From Pseudoscardovia radai (lineage in GTDB: Bacteria > Actinomycetota > Actinomycetes > Actinomycetales > Bifidobacteriaceae), in the NCBI RefSeq assembly GCF_002259605.1, contig NZ_MWWR01000005.1, forward strand, positions 62,199 to 126,198: a stretch of DNA of 64,000 nt, read 5' to 3'. Positions 14,515 through 23,711 of the stretch are shown here, piece after piece. The notes under the pieces were generated by a model. That model saw only the letters and a program-made list of their open reading frames with translations, was not told the DNA's origin and did no database searches. A program made the position numbers and the translations under genes. Every line of letters begins with the position of its first letter. Positions within the stretch are counted from its first letter, which is position 1.

Positions 14515-15621
14515 CTACCGAGAAGCCTTGGAAGCCCTGGCATCGACGGCGCGGATGCAATCCACCACCTTCTGCTCGGTGATATCATGCACGGCTCCGC
14601 GGAAGAAGGACTCGGGCCCGCCCGCGATCACGGCCACCTTCCACAGGTTCTCGTCGGTCGGTTCGGCGCCCACCTCGGCGAAGGTGCACGGCAGCCCGAT
14701 CTCGCGGTAGATCGGCAGGAGACGGTCGAACTCGTCCCACTCGTTCTGCGCGGCGAGCTGCACGAGAATGCCGTACGCCACCTTCTGCCCGTGCGTCGAC
14801 ACATGTGTCTCCGGGCACGCGGTCAGGCCGTTATGCACGGCGTGCGCGCCGGACACGCGGCCGTTCGTGCCGGCGAATCCTCCCACGCACGAGGCAATAT
14901 GCACAATCACGTCCACCATATGCCCGAGCTTCTCGTCCGCCACGCCATTGCGCACGGAGGCGAGCGCCTCGCCGCTCTCGCGCACAAGGAAGTCGCGCGT
15001 CACCTTCGCGGCGGCCAGGCCCAGCGCGTCGGCGGGCTCCGGGTCGGTCAGATGCCTCTGAATGCCCTCGGCCTCGTACCACTTGGCGAGCGTGTCGCCG
15101 ATGCCGCCCACGAGGTAGCGCTCGGGCGCGGCCGCGATGATCGTCGGATCGGCGACGACGAGCTCGGCGCCGTGGCGCAGCGGCATGCCGGCGATGCGCT
15201 TGCCGTTCTCGTCATACACAATGACGACGGACGAGGACGCGGCGCAGGTGGCGGCGATGGTGGGGACGGTGACGATCGGCAGGTTCATGTTGTGGTGCAC
15301 GCCCTTGGCGGTGTCGAGCAGGCGTCCGCCTCCGATGGCGACAATGACGTCGGCCTCCGCGTCGAGCACCTTCTCGGTCAGCTCGTCCATATTGCGGTAG
15401 GTGACGGTGCCGTCATAATGCAGCACCTCGGTTCCGTCGGGCAGGGTGCCGCCCGCCTCCTGGAAGGCCTCCCACGATGCCTCGCCGGTGATGACGCACG
15501 GCTGGCGGTAATCCTTGGCGATGTATTCTGCAAGGTGCTTGACCGCGCCATTCGCGCGAATGTACTGGTGCGCGCCCGGCCTGACATCCATGGTGACGGC
15601 GCTTGCCTCGGTTGTAGCCAT
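14515..15621 (-). CDS. gldA: Iron/zinc-type glycerol dehydrogenase family protein
   Basis: NAD-dependent polyol dehydrogenase, most likely oxidising glycerol to dihydroxyacetone. The 368-residue length is standard. Nucleotide-binding GGGRLLDTAKG and VPTIAATCAASSSVVIVYDENG motifs are present, as are the three metal ligands: Asp in GGIGDTLAKWYEAE, His in SGAHAVHNGL and His in STHGQKVAYG. AAAGGAGAATC directly precedes the ATG at 15621. It is monocistronic or drives the AbiEi-like gene 92 bases downstream. Related sugar-alcohol dehydrogenases share these motifs, so substrate is inferred. Confidence 0.88.
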   Translation of the reverse strand: MATTEASAVTMDVRPGAHQYIRANGAVKHLAEYIAKDYRQPCVITGEASWEAFQEAGGTLPDGTEVLHYDGTVTYRNMDELTEKVLDAEADVIVAIGGGRLLDTAKGVHHNMNLPIVTVPTIAATCAASSSVVIVYDENGKRIAGMPLRHGAELVVADPTIIAAAPERYLVGGIGDTLAKWYEAEGIQRHLTDPEPADALGLAAAKVTRDFLVRESGEALASVRNGVADEKLGHMVDVIVHIASCVGGFAGTNGRVSGAHAVHNGLTACPETHVSTHGQKVAYGILVQLAAQNEWDEFDRLLPIYREIGLPCTFAEVGAEPTDENLWKVAVIAGGPESFFRGAVHDITEQKVVDCIRAVDARASKASR

Positions 15622-15902
15622 GATTCTCCTTTTATGCCTTGTGTACGTACACGCGGAGATCCCCGAATCATCCACGATCCGGCTCCATGGAATCCACGCG
15701 TTACGTCCCATCGTACCAAGCCATACCTTGTGCGCCGCTGAATGACCCATATCGCCACGGCGTGTCCGGCCAATGTGCCCGGGCGGACGCCGACGGGGCG
15801 GGGCGCCCCGCACGCCCCCGCGCCCCGCACGCCCCCGCGAAGGAAGACGACGGAGGCAGAGGCGCCGGGGTACGCTCACACCACCATCCGCCTTATCTCG
15901 TT

Positions 15903-16964
15903 CTACGCCTCCTGCGCCTCGAAAGGCGTGCGCTCGCCCGCGGTGACGTGGAACGGCAGACGATTCTCGCGCCGCGGCACGGGGCAGGTGCAGTACGGAG
16001 TGAAGGCGCACGGGAAGTTGTAGGCGCGGTTGAAGTCGATCCGGTCGATGGCGCAGGCGGCCGCCTGCCCGAATTCGAGGATGCGGCCGTTGCCGTAGGT
16101 CTCGTGCCCGCTTGTGGCGTCGGCGAAGAACACAGTGGGCGTGCCGTGGTCATCGACCACCTCCAGCGAATACCCGGCGCCCCGGTACTCGAAGTCCACG
16201 GTGCCGATAACCGGCAGCAGCTGGAACACGGATGGTTCCACGGATTCCTGGCGCGTGACCCGCGCCTTATCGCACGGAGTGAAATGCGCAGGCAGCACCC
16301 AGTCGGGGTTGGGCCGGTAATGCGGCACGCCGAAGAAACGGCGGCGCGTGATGGAATGCGGGTTCTTCAGGCGCAGCCAGAAGCGGGGCGCGCCGCCGAT
16401 GAACGCGCCCGGCAGCGAGCGCACCTCGACGCGCAGGTCGCCGTAGTCGAAGTCGGCGAGGTCGTTCTCGCCTTTGTTGCGCGCGGTGAACGACATCGGC
16501 CGCGCCACGGTACGCCCGGCGTTCATCACCAAATGGTGCGCGTCGGGTTCATACACGATGGTGTCGTCCTGCGCATGCCAGGTTCCGGGGAACAACGGGA
16601 CCTCTGCGCTGTCTCCCGAGGACAGCCATGTGAGGGCGACGGGAGACAGATAGCCGTGCGGCGAGGCCAGCGCATCGATGTGCGCGGCATGCCAGACGTA
16701 CCAGCTCTGCTCGAAGGAGTCTGCCGGTTCGGCGGAAGAGAAGGCCACGGAGGCCGCCGAGGCCTTGCGTTCCGCCGCTCCCTTGCGCGAATGCGAGCCG
16801 TCATGCCTGCCAGCGACGGCGGCGAATAGAGAGGCGGTGCGCGCCTCGGTGCTGCTGGACGCGTCGGCGGTGTCCGACGTGGGCGATGGCGCGGCGTCGT
16901 TGCCGTGCGCGACGCCCGACGATAGATGGTCATCCGGCTGGCCGGAATCCTGAAAAGCTTCCAC
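15903..16964 (-). CDS. DUF1684 domain protein
   Basis: 353 residues from a GTG start at 16964, chosen because GAAAGGAC lies just upstream; the frame stays open for 99 more codons without a better site. Residues 1-90 are Ser/Ala/Asp-rich and probably disordered. The rest is DUF1684: it starts with WYVWHAAHIDALASPHGYLSPVALTWL, contains G-x-x-F-x-D-A-T-S-G-H-E-T-Y-G-N-G-R, and ends with DFNRAYNFPCAFTPYCTCPVPRRENRLP. The family signature (N-P-C-A-x-x-P-x-x-x-C-P-x-P-x-x-x-N) is close to complete, with Phe instead of Pro before the first Cys. The role of the family is unknown. Between this gene and the sortase lies a perfect 16-bp palindrome. Confidence 0.85.
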   Translation of the reverse strand: MEAFQDSGQPDDHLSSGVAHGNDAAPSPTSDTADASSSTEARTASLFAAVAGRHDGSHSRKGAAERKASAASVAFSSAEPADSFEQSWYVWHAAHIDALASPHGYLSPVALTWLSSGDSAEVPLFPGTWHAQDDTIVYEPDAHHLVMNAGRTVARPMSFTARNKGENDLADFDYGDLRVEVRSLPGAFIGGAPRFWLRLKNPHSITRRRFFGVPHYRPNPDWVLPAHFTPCDKARVTRQESVEPSVFQLLPVIGTVDFEYRGAGYSLEVVDDHGTPTVFFADATSGHETYGNGRILEFGQAAACAIDRIDFNRAYNFPCAFTPYCTCPVPRRENRLPFHVTAGERTPFEAQEA

Positions 16965-17100
16965 GATTGTCCTTTCGGGATGTTTCGCATATGACGGCGG
17001 AGCCCCGACGACGCGGCCCGTGTTATCAGACGACGAACATGCGCCCGGCGCGTGATGTCTGCGGATACCCCTTCGATGGATGACCCCCGGTGATACGCCT

Positions 17101-17106
17101 ATCATA
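17101..17106 (-). promoter_or_regulatory. Possible -10 box for the DUF1684 gene
   Basis: On the minus strand this reads TATGAT, a good -10 hexamer, about 137 bases before the GTG start at 16964. No convincing -35 box. Confidence 0.3.
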
Positions 17107-17150
17107 GGATTCCTCCGACGACGACACATCCTTGTTGCCATTGTATACGA

Positions 17151-17166
17151 CGATGACGCGTCATCG
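17151..17166. promoter_or_regulatory. Perfect 16-bp palindrome downstream of the sortase gene
   Basis: CGATGACGCGTCATCG is fully self-complementary and lies 42 bases after the end of the pilus operon and upstream of the DUF1684 gene on the same strand. It could be an operator for DUF1684 or part of a terminator; there is no U tract. Confidence 0.4.
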
Positions 17167-17208
17167 GCGGCATGTGGCACCGGATAGTTCAGCGTGTCGC
17201 GCCGCGCA

Positions 17209-18399
17209 TCACGTCTCGCGCCAATGGCGCCGCGGATACCAACGCCCGCGCCGCACCTCAACCAGCAACACCGCCACCGTCACGACGCCAATCGCCGCAA
17301 TCGCGACCATCAGCCCCTTGCGCTCGTCCCATACTGTCGTCGGATCGGGCGCGGCGCCCGGATACTCCACGCGGTGCCCGCTGACGAGCAGGCGCTGCGT
17401 GTTCACCCCGTACGGTGTGCAGGTCATGAGCGTCAGCCGGTCCTCGCCGGGCGTGACGCGCAGAAGCGAGGTGTCGTCGGGATTGATGATCCAGATGGCG
17501 TCGACCTGATAGGCCAGCGTCTCCCCCAGCACCTCGAGGTACATCGAGTCACCCTTGCGCATCTCGTTGAGACGGGTGAACATCTCCGCGTCGGTCAGAC
17601 CGCGGTGCCCCGTGATCACCGTATGCGTGGACGGGCCGCCGACGGGCAGCGACGTGCCGTACAGATGCCCGGCCCCCACGGCGAGCACACGGTCGGAGGT
17701 GCCGTGGTAAACGGGCAGGTCCACGCTGATCGACGGCACGCGCACGGTGGCCATGACGCCGTCGCCGGCGTCGAGAAGCGACAGGTAGTCGGCATAGGAC
17801 GAGCCGTTGCTGGTGTCGTTCATATCGGGTGTGGGGTCGGAGGCAGCGGTGCCGGCATCTGCGGCGGAATCGGCGGACGCCGTGGCGCTTCCGACGCCGG
17901 ACAGGGCGCTCGTGCTGCCGATCTGCGGCTGGCCGGAGCGCGCGAGGCGTTCGTTATACGCCTGGGCGTCGGCAAGCATCTGCTTCACGCGGTCGGTGGG
18001 CCACCGCGAGACCTCGGTCTGCGCATTGTCGGCCACGTCTGCCAGTTCCTTCGCCGATTGCATCTGAAGGAACACCGGATACAGACCGAGTATGAGCGAG
18101 GCGGCGACGAGCAGCACGATCAGCATTCGCAGCAGGCGCAGATACCGGCGCAGGCGACGCTGGCGGCGGCGATGCGGAAGGTCGACGATCAGCGAATCGA
18201 AATCCGGGGCGGCGGCACCGCCATCATTTCTCATGGTGCCGGATTCCCCGGTGCCGTCACCCCCCACAGTGTCTCCGGACCCCGCAATGTCGCCGGCCCC
18301 CACAGTGCCGCCTCGGATACCGGCGTTCTCCGGCATGCGAAGCGCCGCCCCAGTGCCTGCAACGGCATCGGGGCGGTCACTATCGGAACGCCGGATCAT
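17209..18399 (-). CDS. Class C (pilus-assembly) sortase
   Basis: Membrane-bound transpeptidase that links pilin subunits through their LPxTG motifs. 396 residues: a long disordered N-terminal cytoplasmic tail (1-75), a basic patch (HRRRQRRLRRYLR), a first membrane helix (about 91-111), the catalytic domain with H265 (ITGHRGL), C327 (TLMTCTPYG) and R336 (NTQRLLVSGHR), and a second C-terminal membrane helix (about 362-381) typical of class C enzymes. It is the last gene of the pilus operon, 55 bases after the backbone pilin. GAAGAGG precedes the ATG. Confidence 0.93.
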   Translation of the reverse strand: MIRRSDSDRPDAVAGTGAALRMPENAGIRGGTVGAGDIAGSGDTVGGDGTGESGTMRNDGGAAAPDFDSLIVDLPHRRRQRRLRRYLRLLRMLIVLLVAASLILGLYPVFLQMQSAKELADVADNAQTEVSRWPTDRVKQMLADAQAYNERLARSGQPQIGSTSALSGVGSATASADSAADAGTAASDPTPDMNDTSNGSSYADYLSLLDAGDGVMATVRVPSISVDLPVYHGTSDRVLAVGAGHLYGTSLPVGGPSTHTVITGHRGLTDAEMFTRLNEMRKGDSMYLEVLGETLAYQVDAIWIINPDDTSLLRVTPGEDRLTLMTCTPYGVNTQRLLVSGHRVEYPGAAPDPTTVWDERKGLMVAIAAIGVVTVAVLLVEVRRGRWYPRRHWRET

Positions 18400-18454
18400 G
18401 TCGGCCTCTTCGCATCGGTGAACCCGGAAACGGACTCAGGTGACTTCCCGGGCC

Positions 18455-20269
18455 CTACTCCTCGAGTCCCTTGCGCGCACGGCGGTAGGTCACCGTCAGC
18501 GTGACCGCGATACCCGCGATGACGAGGGCGAGGAACGTGAACAACACCACGCCCGCGGCGCCGGTCAGCGGCAGCTGCGTGACGTTCTTCACGTTCTTGA
18601 CCGTGATGGCGCCGTCCGGGGAGATCGTGGCGAGGCCCAGCGTGTTGTTCTTGGTCGAGCTGAGAGTGTTCGTCACGTCGCCGTTGTCGCCGATCGCATG
18701 GTCCACCGTGAAGGTGGCCAGGATCGACTGCGCGTAGCCCTTCGCCGTGTTGGTCGATGTCTCCTTGAAGGTGTAGGGGGCGGCCTGTACCTTCGGATTC
18801 GGCACCTCGTTCGCCGCCAGGCCGTTGACCGTGATCTTGCCGTTGGCATCGGTCACAAGGTTGGTGACCTTTCCTGACGGGTTGTAGTTGTACTCGCCGT
18901 CCACCACTTTGTCGCCGTCCATCACTTTGTCGAAGGTCAGCGGCTTGTTGGTGTCAGACTGCTTGGCGCTGTCGCCGCGGAACAGGTTGAAGGTGACGTC
19001 GGCCAGGGCCGTGTCAGCCCCCACACCCACCTTCGTGAACGAGATGGAACCCGTGAACACCGTGGTGTCCCACTTGTCGGTCCATCCCTGGCCATTGGCG
19101 TTGACGCGGGCGGAGTTATACGCCTTGTTCGCTGCGAGGTCTTCGGTCGTGTCGCTTGTCTTACTGGTCGCGGCGTCCGTGGACGTGGACGTGTAGGTTC
19201 CCGCCTTAACGATGTCGGCGTTAATCGTTGCCGGGTAAGCCACGCGCAGATACTTGCCGGCGAGCGCCTTCGGCGACGTGATCGTGATCGTCATCGTCGT
19301 GGTCTTGTCGGCCGCGGTGGAGACGTTCCACGAGTAGTCGGCGCCGTTGGTCAGCGTCGCGGCCGAGGCCTCGGTGTCCGAGGTGATCGCGGCATCGGCG
19401 AACATGACCTTCATAGCCGTCGGGTTGAGCGTCAGGCCGCGCGAGGCCTGGTCCATGATGACGAAAGTGTAGTCATTGTAGTTGGCGGCGTGGGGCGAGA
19501 TCCGCGTATCGATCGTGTAGTACAGCGTGTCGCCGATGCTGAAGTTCGCCAGATCGTCGGCATTCGTGTGGGCGGCGTCGGAGTAGACCTCTTTATGCGG
19601 CTTGGACTGAGCCTCCTCCGCCTTGGCGTAGAAGCGGCCCAGCGTGTCGGCGATGGCGCTCTGGCCGGTTCCCTCGTCGATGAGGAACTTGGTGTAGATG
19701 GTGCCGTTCGAGGTGATGGGCGTCGCCACGATGGCGAGCTTGTCGGTGCCGCTGTCCTTGATGACGTACCATCCCTCGGGCAGCTTCGGAATCGTCAGGT
19801 CCTGGGCGGCGTCCCCTGGCACTGTCGCCGAGCCGTTGGGCGCCAGGCCCTCGGGCAAAGACAGCATGGCGGCCACCGAGGCGAGTTCGTCGCCCGTCAG
19901 CGTCGCCATGAAGGCGGCGGGGTTCTCGCCGTAGGCGTCGCTCCACTTGGCCTTCACGCTGTCGTTGCCGTACATGCAGGCGGTGTGCAGCTTGTACACC
20001 CAGCGCTGGTTGTTATCCTCGGACGGCCCGGGAACGGTTGTCACGTCCATGGACGCGATCGTGTCGGTCGAGGCGGCCTTGACATTCGAAAACGTCGCGA
20101 AGCGATACGCGCTGTACGTATGCCCCGGCTGCGCGTTGACGACGGTGATGCCGCTGGTGTCCGTGGGATCGGCAAGCGCCGGCCTCGCGGGCAGCATCGT
20201 CATGAAGGCCATTCCCACCACTGTCATCATCGCCACCAGCGCGGCGATGAGCTTACGTGTCCTGGTCAT
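18455..20269 (-). CDS. Major (backbone) pilin, LPxTG-anchored
   Basis: 604 residues. Signal peptide: TRTRKLIAALVAMMTVVGMAFMTMLPARPALADP, probably cleaved after ALA near residue 33. The body contains repeated beta-rich domains of the fimbrial isopeptide-forming type: an N-terminal domain ending near SKPHKEVYSD, a central domain with GDTLYYTIDTRISP, and a Cna-B-like C-terminal domain opening with GSISFTKVGVGADTALADVTFNLFR and containing an ETSTNT-type glutamate (E-box-like). The sorting signal is LPLTG at 566-570, then a hydrophobic helix and a basic tail. TAAGGAG lies seven bases before the ATG at 20269. Middle gene of the pilus operon, 187 bases after the tip pilin. Confidence 0.9.
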   Translation of the reverse strand: MTRTRKLIAALVAMMTVVGMAFMTMLPARPALADPTDTSGITVVNAQPGHTYSAYRFATFSNVKAASTDTIASMDVTTVPGPSEDNNQRWVYKLHTACMYGNDSVKAKWSDAYGENPAAFMATLTGDELASVAAMLSLPEGLAPNGSATVPGDAAQDLTIPKLPEGWYVIKDSGTDKLAIVATPITSNGTIYTKFLIDEGTGQSAIADTLGRFYAKAEEAQSKPHKEVYSDAAHTNADDLANFSIGDTLYYTIDTRISPHAANYNDYTFVIMDQASRGLTLNPTAMKVMFADAAITSDTEASAATLTNGADYSWNVSTAADKTTTMTITITSPKALAGKYLRVAYPATINADIVKAGTYTSTSTDAATSKTSDTTEDLAANKAYNSARVNANGQGWTDKWDTTVFTGSISFTKVGVGADTALADVTFNLFRGDSAKQSDTNKPLTFDKVMDGDKVVDGEYNYNPSGKVTNLVTDANGKITVNGLAANEVPNPKVQAAPYTFKETSTNTAKGYAQSILATFTVDHAIGDNGDVTNTLSSTKNNTLGLATISPDGAITVKNVKNVTQLPLTGAAGVVLFTFLALVIAGIAVTLTVTYRRARKGLEE

Positions 20270-20292
20270 CGTAATCTCCTTATTCTCTTCCC

Positions 20293-20315
20293 CCGGACCG
20301 GCGGTGCCGGCCCGG
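20293..20315 (-). other. GC hairpin between tip and backbone pilin genes
   Basis: CCGGACCGGC (20293-20302) and GCCGGCCCGG (20306-20315) form a 10-bp stem with one mismatch and a 3-base loop, about 24 bases before the backbone pilin start. It could protect the abundant backbone message or attenuate read-through from the tip gene (inference). Confidence 0.4.
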
Positions 20316-20456
20316 TCCCATACGGGTTCGTTATCTGTTGTCTGTCGACGCCCCGCGCGGTATGCGCGGTACATGCGCCGTGCGCGCAGGCCTGCCATGG
20401 ATCCGTCGGCGATGACGGGGCGACCTGCGGGGCCGATGTCATCGCACGGCTACGCA

Positions 20457-23180
20457 TCACGGTTCTTCATCACGCTCCCTCCTTTCCGCCACCCGTTGCA
20501 TGATGGCGAGCACGACGCCCAGCAGCAGCGCCATCGCGAGCATCGCCCCGATGACGATCAGTCTCTCGAGGCCCGATCGAGATCCCGTCAGGGGAAGCGC
20601 CGCCGTCACGGCATCCGTATTGGTGAAGTCGAGAACGGCGAACGATGCATCGGTGACGTTTATCTTCCACGCCACGAAGTCGTACCTTTCCTGCCCCATG
20701 TCGTCGGCCGTGCGCCAGGCCGTGAGGTCCGCCTCCAGCGTCGAGGACGCGTCATCGGTGGCTTCCACGGAGACCACCACAAGATACGACGCCTTCGAAT
20801 AGCTGTAGGCGGAGGAGCCGGAACCGGCGCCGGCGACCTCGGTGACGCGGTAGCGGTAGAGCCCTGGCACGGAGAACGCGATGCGTCCGAAGGTTCCGGT
20901 CACGCTTGCCCCGGGACCCGACGATGCATCCTTCGCCACCGTGATCTGGCACGGGTTCGCGGACGTGGCTCCCGAGCAGGACGACGGCATCGGGTTGCCG
21001 TATGCCTCGTCCACACCATCATCGGACGCGACGGGCACGAGACGCAGCACGAAGGCATCGCCGGCCGCCCATCCCTTGTCTCCGCTCACGGTGACGCGCA
21101 CCGTCGGGAAGTTGGTGATGGAAACCGCCTTCGCACGATTCGTCACCACCACCGACAGAGCGTCGCCCGCGGCGAGGGACGGGGCGCGTTTCGCTGTGCC
21201 CGTCACTCCCCCGTCGGCAGGCGTGGAGGCGGCGCCGTCAAGGGCGCCGCCGGCCATCACATAGGTCGGGGCGAGGTAGCTTCCGTCATTGAAAGCGCTT
21301 CCGTCGGAGTTGACCTCGCGCACGGTGACGCCGTTCCCTCCAACGATGCGGTGGATCAGCGCCTTCTGACCCACACCGAGCGTCACAAGCCCGTTCGTCG
21401 TCGTAAGACTCTGCGTGGAGCCGTCGGGCAGCACGAGGTCATAGGAGCCGGAAAACGGAGTCGCCCCGATGAGGGCGAGTAGGGTGAACTGCGCATCGGA
21501 CGGGCAGTCGATGCATTTCTTCTCCAGCGTCGCGTCGAACACATTCGCCGAAATGACGGCATTGTCGACCTGCAGATGGGAGACATCATCGACCACATAG
21601 GTCGGCGTCGTCAACCCCAGCGCATCGCGCGTCAGAGACCTGCCTTGCACCGTGGTGGAATACGCGGCGCTCCAGTCACCCAGCTCCGTGACGTAATACT
21701 TGCTCGTCACATGGATGGTCTCGCCGGGCGGGGCGGTCAGGCGCGCAGTCTGGCCGCCCGCCAGCCAGATGGTTCCGTCCGCGGCACTCACGCCGCTCGA
21801 CACCGTGGCCCCCGATGCGTCGATGACGTCATAGGAACCGGTGAAGCGTTCGAAAGCCGTGGAAACATCGGGGTCGTAGTTGATGAACGCGGCGAAGCCG
21901 AACCGCGTCTCGTCCACCGGCACGGCATCGCCGAACGTCACCTTCTTGGCGATTTCAAGGGTTCCGCTCGGCAGCGTCGGCATGTTGAAGCGCATGAAGC
22001 AGTTCGAACCGCCTCTGCCGCGCTCCAGGTAGAACAGCGACAGCGTGTGCTTCTTGTACGGCGTGGGATCCCACGTCTTGCCCACCCGGGAGAACGCCTC
22101 CCAAAGCGTCGTCGCATGCGAGACGGCCCACCAGTCCGCATCGGGCTGGTCGTAGGTGATGGCGCCCGTCGTGAAATCGATGGTGCCGCCGCGACGCTCG
22201 GAGCTGCTACCGCCGCGGATGCCGCCCATGTCGAGCGCAAGCACGCCATCCACGAAAACCCACACGTCATCATCGCCGGAGAAGTCGAAGATCATGTCCT
22301 CGCCGTCGGTCTTGCCTCCGTCGGGCATATAGAATCCGCCCGACATGGACATGCCGCGCGCTTGGTAAGAGGAGTGGGGCGCTACGTTGTCGAGAGGAGT
22401 GAACTCCCGCACACGGCTCGAACCGCCGGCCGGGATATCCGTCAGCGTCATGCGCTGGGTCGAGGGGTCGTACCTCGCGTCCTGCGTACCGCTGTCGAAC
22501 CGATAGTAGCCGTCCGTGCCGCGCTTGAGAAAACCGCCGGCCACCGGATAGGAGGTGACTGCCACGTCGCTGGCGCCGCCGAATAGGTAGGCCAGGCTTT
22601 CGGTGCTGCCTGTGACGTCCGGGTCCAGCGTCGGATACCCGTCGGAACCGAGTGCGTTCTCGACGATGCCCGCATACACGGGTCCTCCGGTTGCACAGTT
22701 CCAGTCGTAGTCCCGCCCGGACGAATGGTCGAGGCAGTCGGTGTCCGTTATGACACCGTTCCACTGCTTGTCCGTACCGGAGTGGTCGCCGAACAGCAAG
22801 GCATGGCCGTTGTCATTGATGGATGGCTTGGTCAGGCTGTATCCCCATCCCCACCCCCGTCGGTAGCTGCGCTGGTCTGAATAGTCGAACAGCGTTATCG
22901 CCATGCCATTGTCGGAGGCATCGACGGAGGAGTCGGCCGCATACGCCGGGTGCACGCCCATGGGCGAGACGGCGACGAGCGGGATGCAGACGAAAAGCGT
23001 CACGACGATAGCCGCGACGATCTTGCGGGCGCAGACAGCGACGGAGGCACGGCGGGCTACGCCGGACGCACCAGACGTATCGTGCACGCCGGGCACACCG
23101 GACATGCCAGGCACACGTCGGGGCACATCCCGAAGGCGCGGTGCTTCCGCGCCACGAGTGAATCGTTCCAGTCGAACCAT
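20457..23180 (-). CDS. Pilus tip protein / large surface adhesin, LPxTG-anchored
   Basis: 907 residues. A ~45-residue basic/Gly-rich leader precedes a hydrophobic signal segment (KIVAAIVVTLFVCIPLVAVSP) ending near AYAADS. The N-terminal half contains a fibro-slime/PA14-like fold: DMIFDFSGDDDVWVFVDGVL and DMGGIRGG with the conserved acidic calcium-type loop, and a CDS-long ITLFDYSDQRSYRRGWGWG start. Later parts are Cna-B-like beta domains (GTLEIAKKVTFGD; YRYRVTEVAGAGSGSSAYSY). Sorting signal LPLTGSRSG at 862-866, membrane helix and RRERDEEP tail. GGGAGG lies eight bases before the ATG at 23180; a GTG at 23189 is too close to that site. First gene of the pilus operon. Confidence 0.88.
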   Translation of the reverse strand: MVRLERFTRGAEAPRLRDVPRRVPGMSGVPGVHDTSGASGVARRASVAVCARKIVAAIVVTLFVCIPLVAVSPMGVHPAYAADSSVDASDNGMAITLFDYSDQRSYRRGWGWGYSLTKPSINDNGHALLFGDHSGTDKQWNGVITDTDCLDHSSGRDYDWNCATGGPVYAGIVENALGSDGYPTLDPDVTGSTESLAYLFGGASDVAVTSYPVAGGFLKRGTDGYYRFDSGTQDARYDPSTQRMTLTDIPAGGSSRVREFTPLDNVAPHSSYQARGMSMSGGFYMPDGGKTDGEDMIFDFSGDDDVWVFVDGVLALDMGGIRGGSSSERRGGTIDFTTGAITYDQPDADWWAVSHATTLWEAFSRVGKTWDPTPYKKHTLSLFYLERGRGGSNCFMRFNMPTLPSGTLEIAKKVTFGDAVPVDETRFGFAAFINYDPDVSTAFERFTGSYDVIDASGATVSSGVSAADGTIWLAGGQTARLTAPPGETIHVTSKYYVTELGDWSAAYSTTVQGRSLTRDALGLTTPTYVVDDVSHLQVDNAVISANVFDATLEKKCIDCPSDAQFTLLALIGATPFSGSYDLVLPDGSTQSLTTTNGLVTLGVGQKALIHRIVGGNGVTVREVNSDGSAFNDGSYLAPTYVMAGGALDGAASTPADGGVTGTAKRAPSLAAGDALSVVVTNRAKAVSITNFPTVRVTVSGDKGWAAGDAFVLRLVPVASDDGVDEAYGNPMPSSCSGATSANPCQITVAKDASSGPGASVTGTFGRIAFSVPGLYRYRVTEVAGAGSGSSAYSYSKASYLVVVSVEATDDASSTLEADLTAWRTADDMGQERYDFVAWKINVTDASFAVLDFTNTDAVTAALPLTGSRSGLERLIVIGAMLAMALLLGVVLAIMQRVAERRERDEEP

Positions 23181-23490
23181 GGAAGCCACCTCCCTTCATT
23201 CAGCTACCCTGGCTGTGCGGGCGTCCGTACGAATGCCCGTGACTGTGGCGTTTCCGATGCGAAAGCGCGAAGCCCTCGCCATCGTCCCGCCGCTCTCTCG
23301 GCGGCCGGACCGACAATCGAAAACACCCTGCGGTTCAGTTATGCGATGGAACGGCGATGCCGCTCATGGCCCCCCATGGGAACGCATATGGGCATATGGA
23401 AAGGGACGGATAGCAGATAGCCGGCTCTTCCCATACGTCTCCGCGGACCGTCGTCATCGACGGCGCGGGCGGCATTCCGTTCCAATGTTG

Positions 23491-23524
23491 CGTTCGAGAC
23501 GGAATGTCGATTCCGCTTCGAACG
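23491..23524 (-). promoter_or_regulatory. Strong hairpin in the 531-base region upstream of the pilus operon
   Basis: CGTTCGA (23491-23497) plus CGGAAT (23500-23505) pair with ATTCCG (23510-23515) plus TCGAACG (23518-23524), giving 13 bp with one 2x2 internal loop and a 4-base loop. It lies between the divergent pilus operon and RNase HI gene. Nothing else clear is seen in 23181-23711, apart from two nearby CATATGG words at about 23393-23400. It could be an operator or leader structure for pilus expression. Confidence 0.45.
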
Positions 23525-23711
23525 GCCAAAGTCATCTCGTGCATTCCATCGTAACACCCGGGAAATCCCAAGCAAGAAGTCTTCTTTGAAATGTTGGCGA
23601 AGGGCGAGTTCCGCGGCGTGTCCGGCGTGTCATGCGTGCCAGGGCCGCCATGGGGAAGACGAATCGTGGCCTCTTGCGCCGCGCGCGAACGGATAGCGGC
23701 CTGCGGATATC

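Noticed and set aside
23371-23376. Short C6/G6 run upstream of the pilus operon as a phase-variation switch
   Set aside because: Phase-variable bifidobacterial tracts are longer; six bases, outside any reading frame, is too little to support this.
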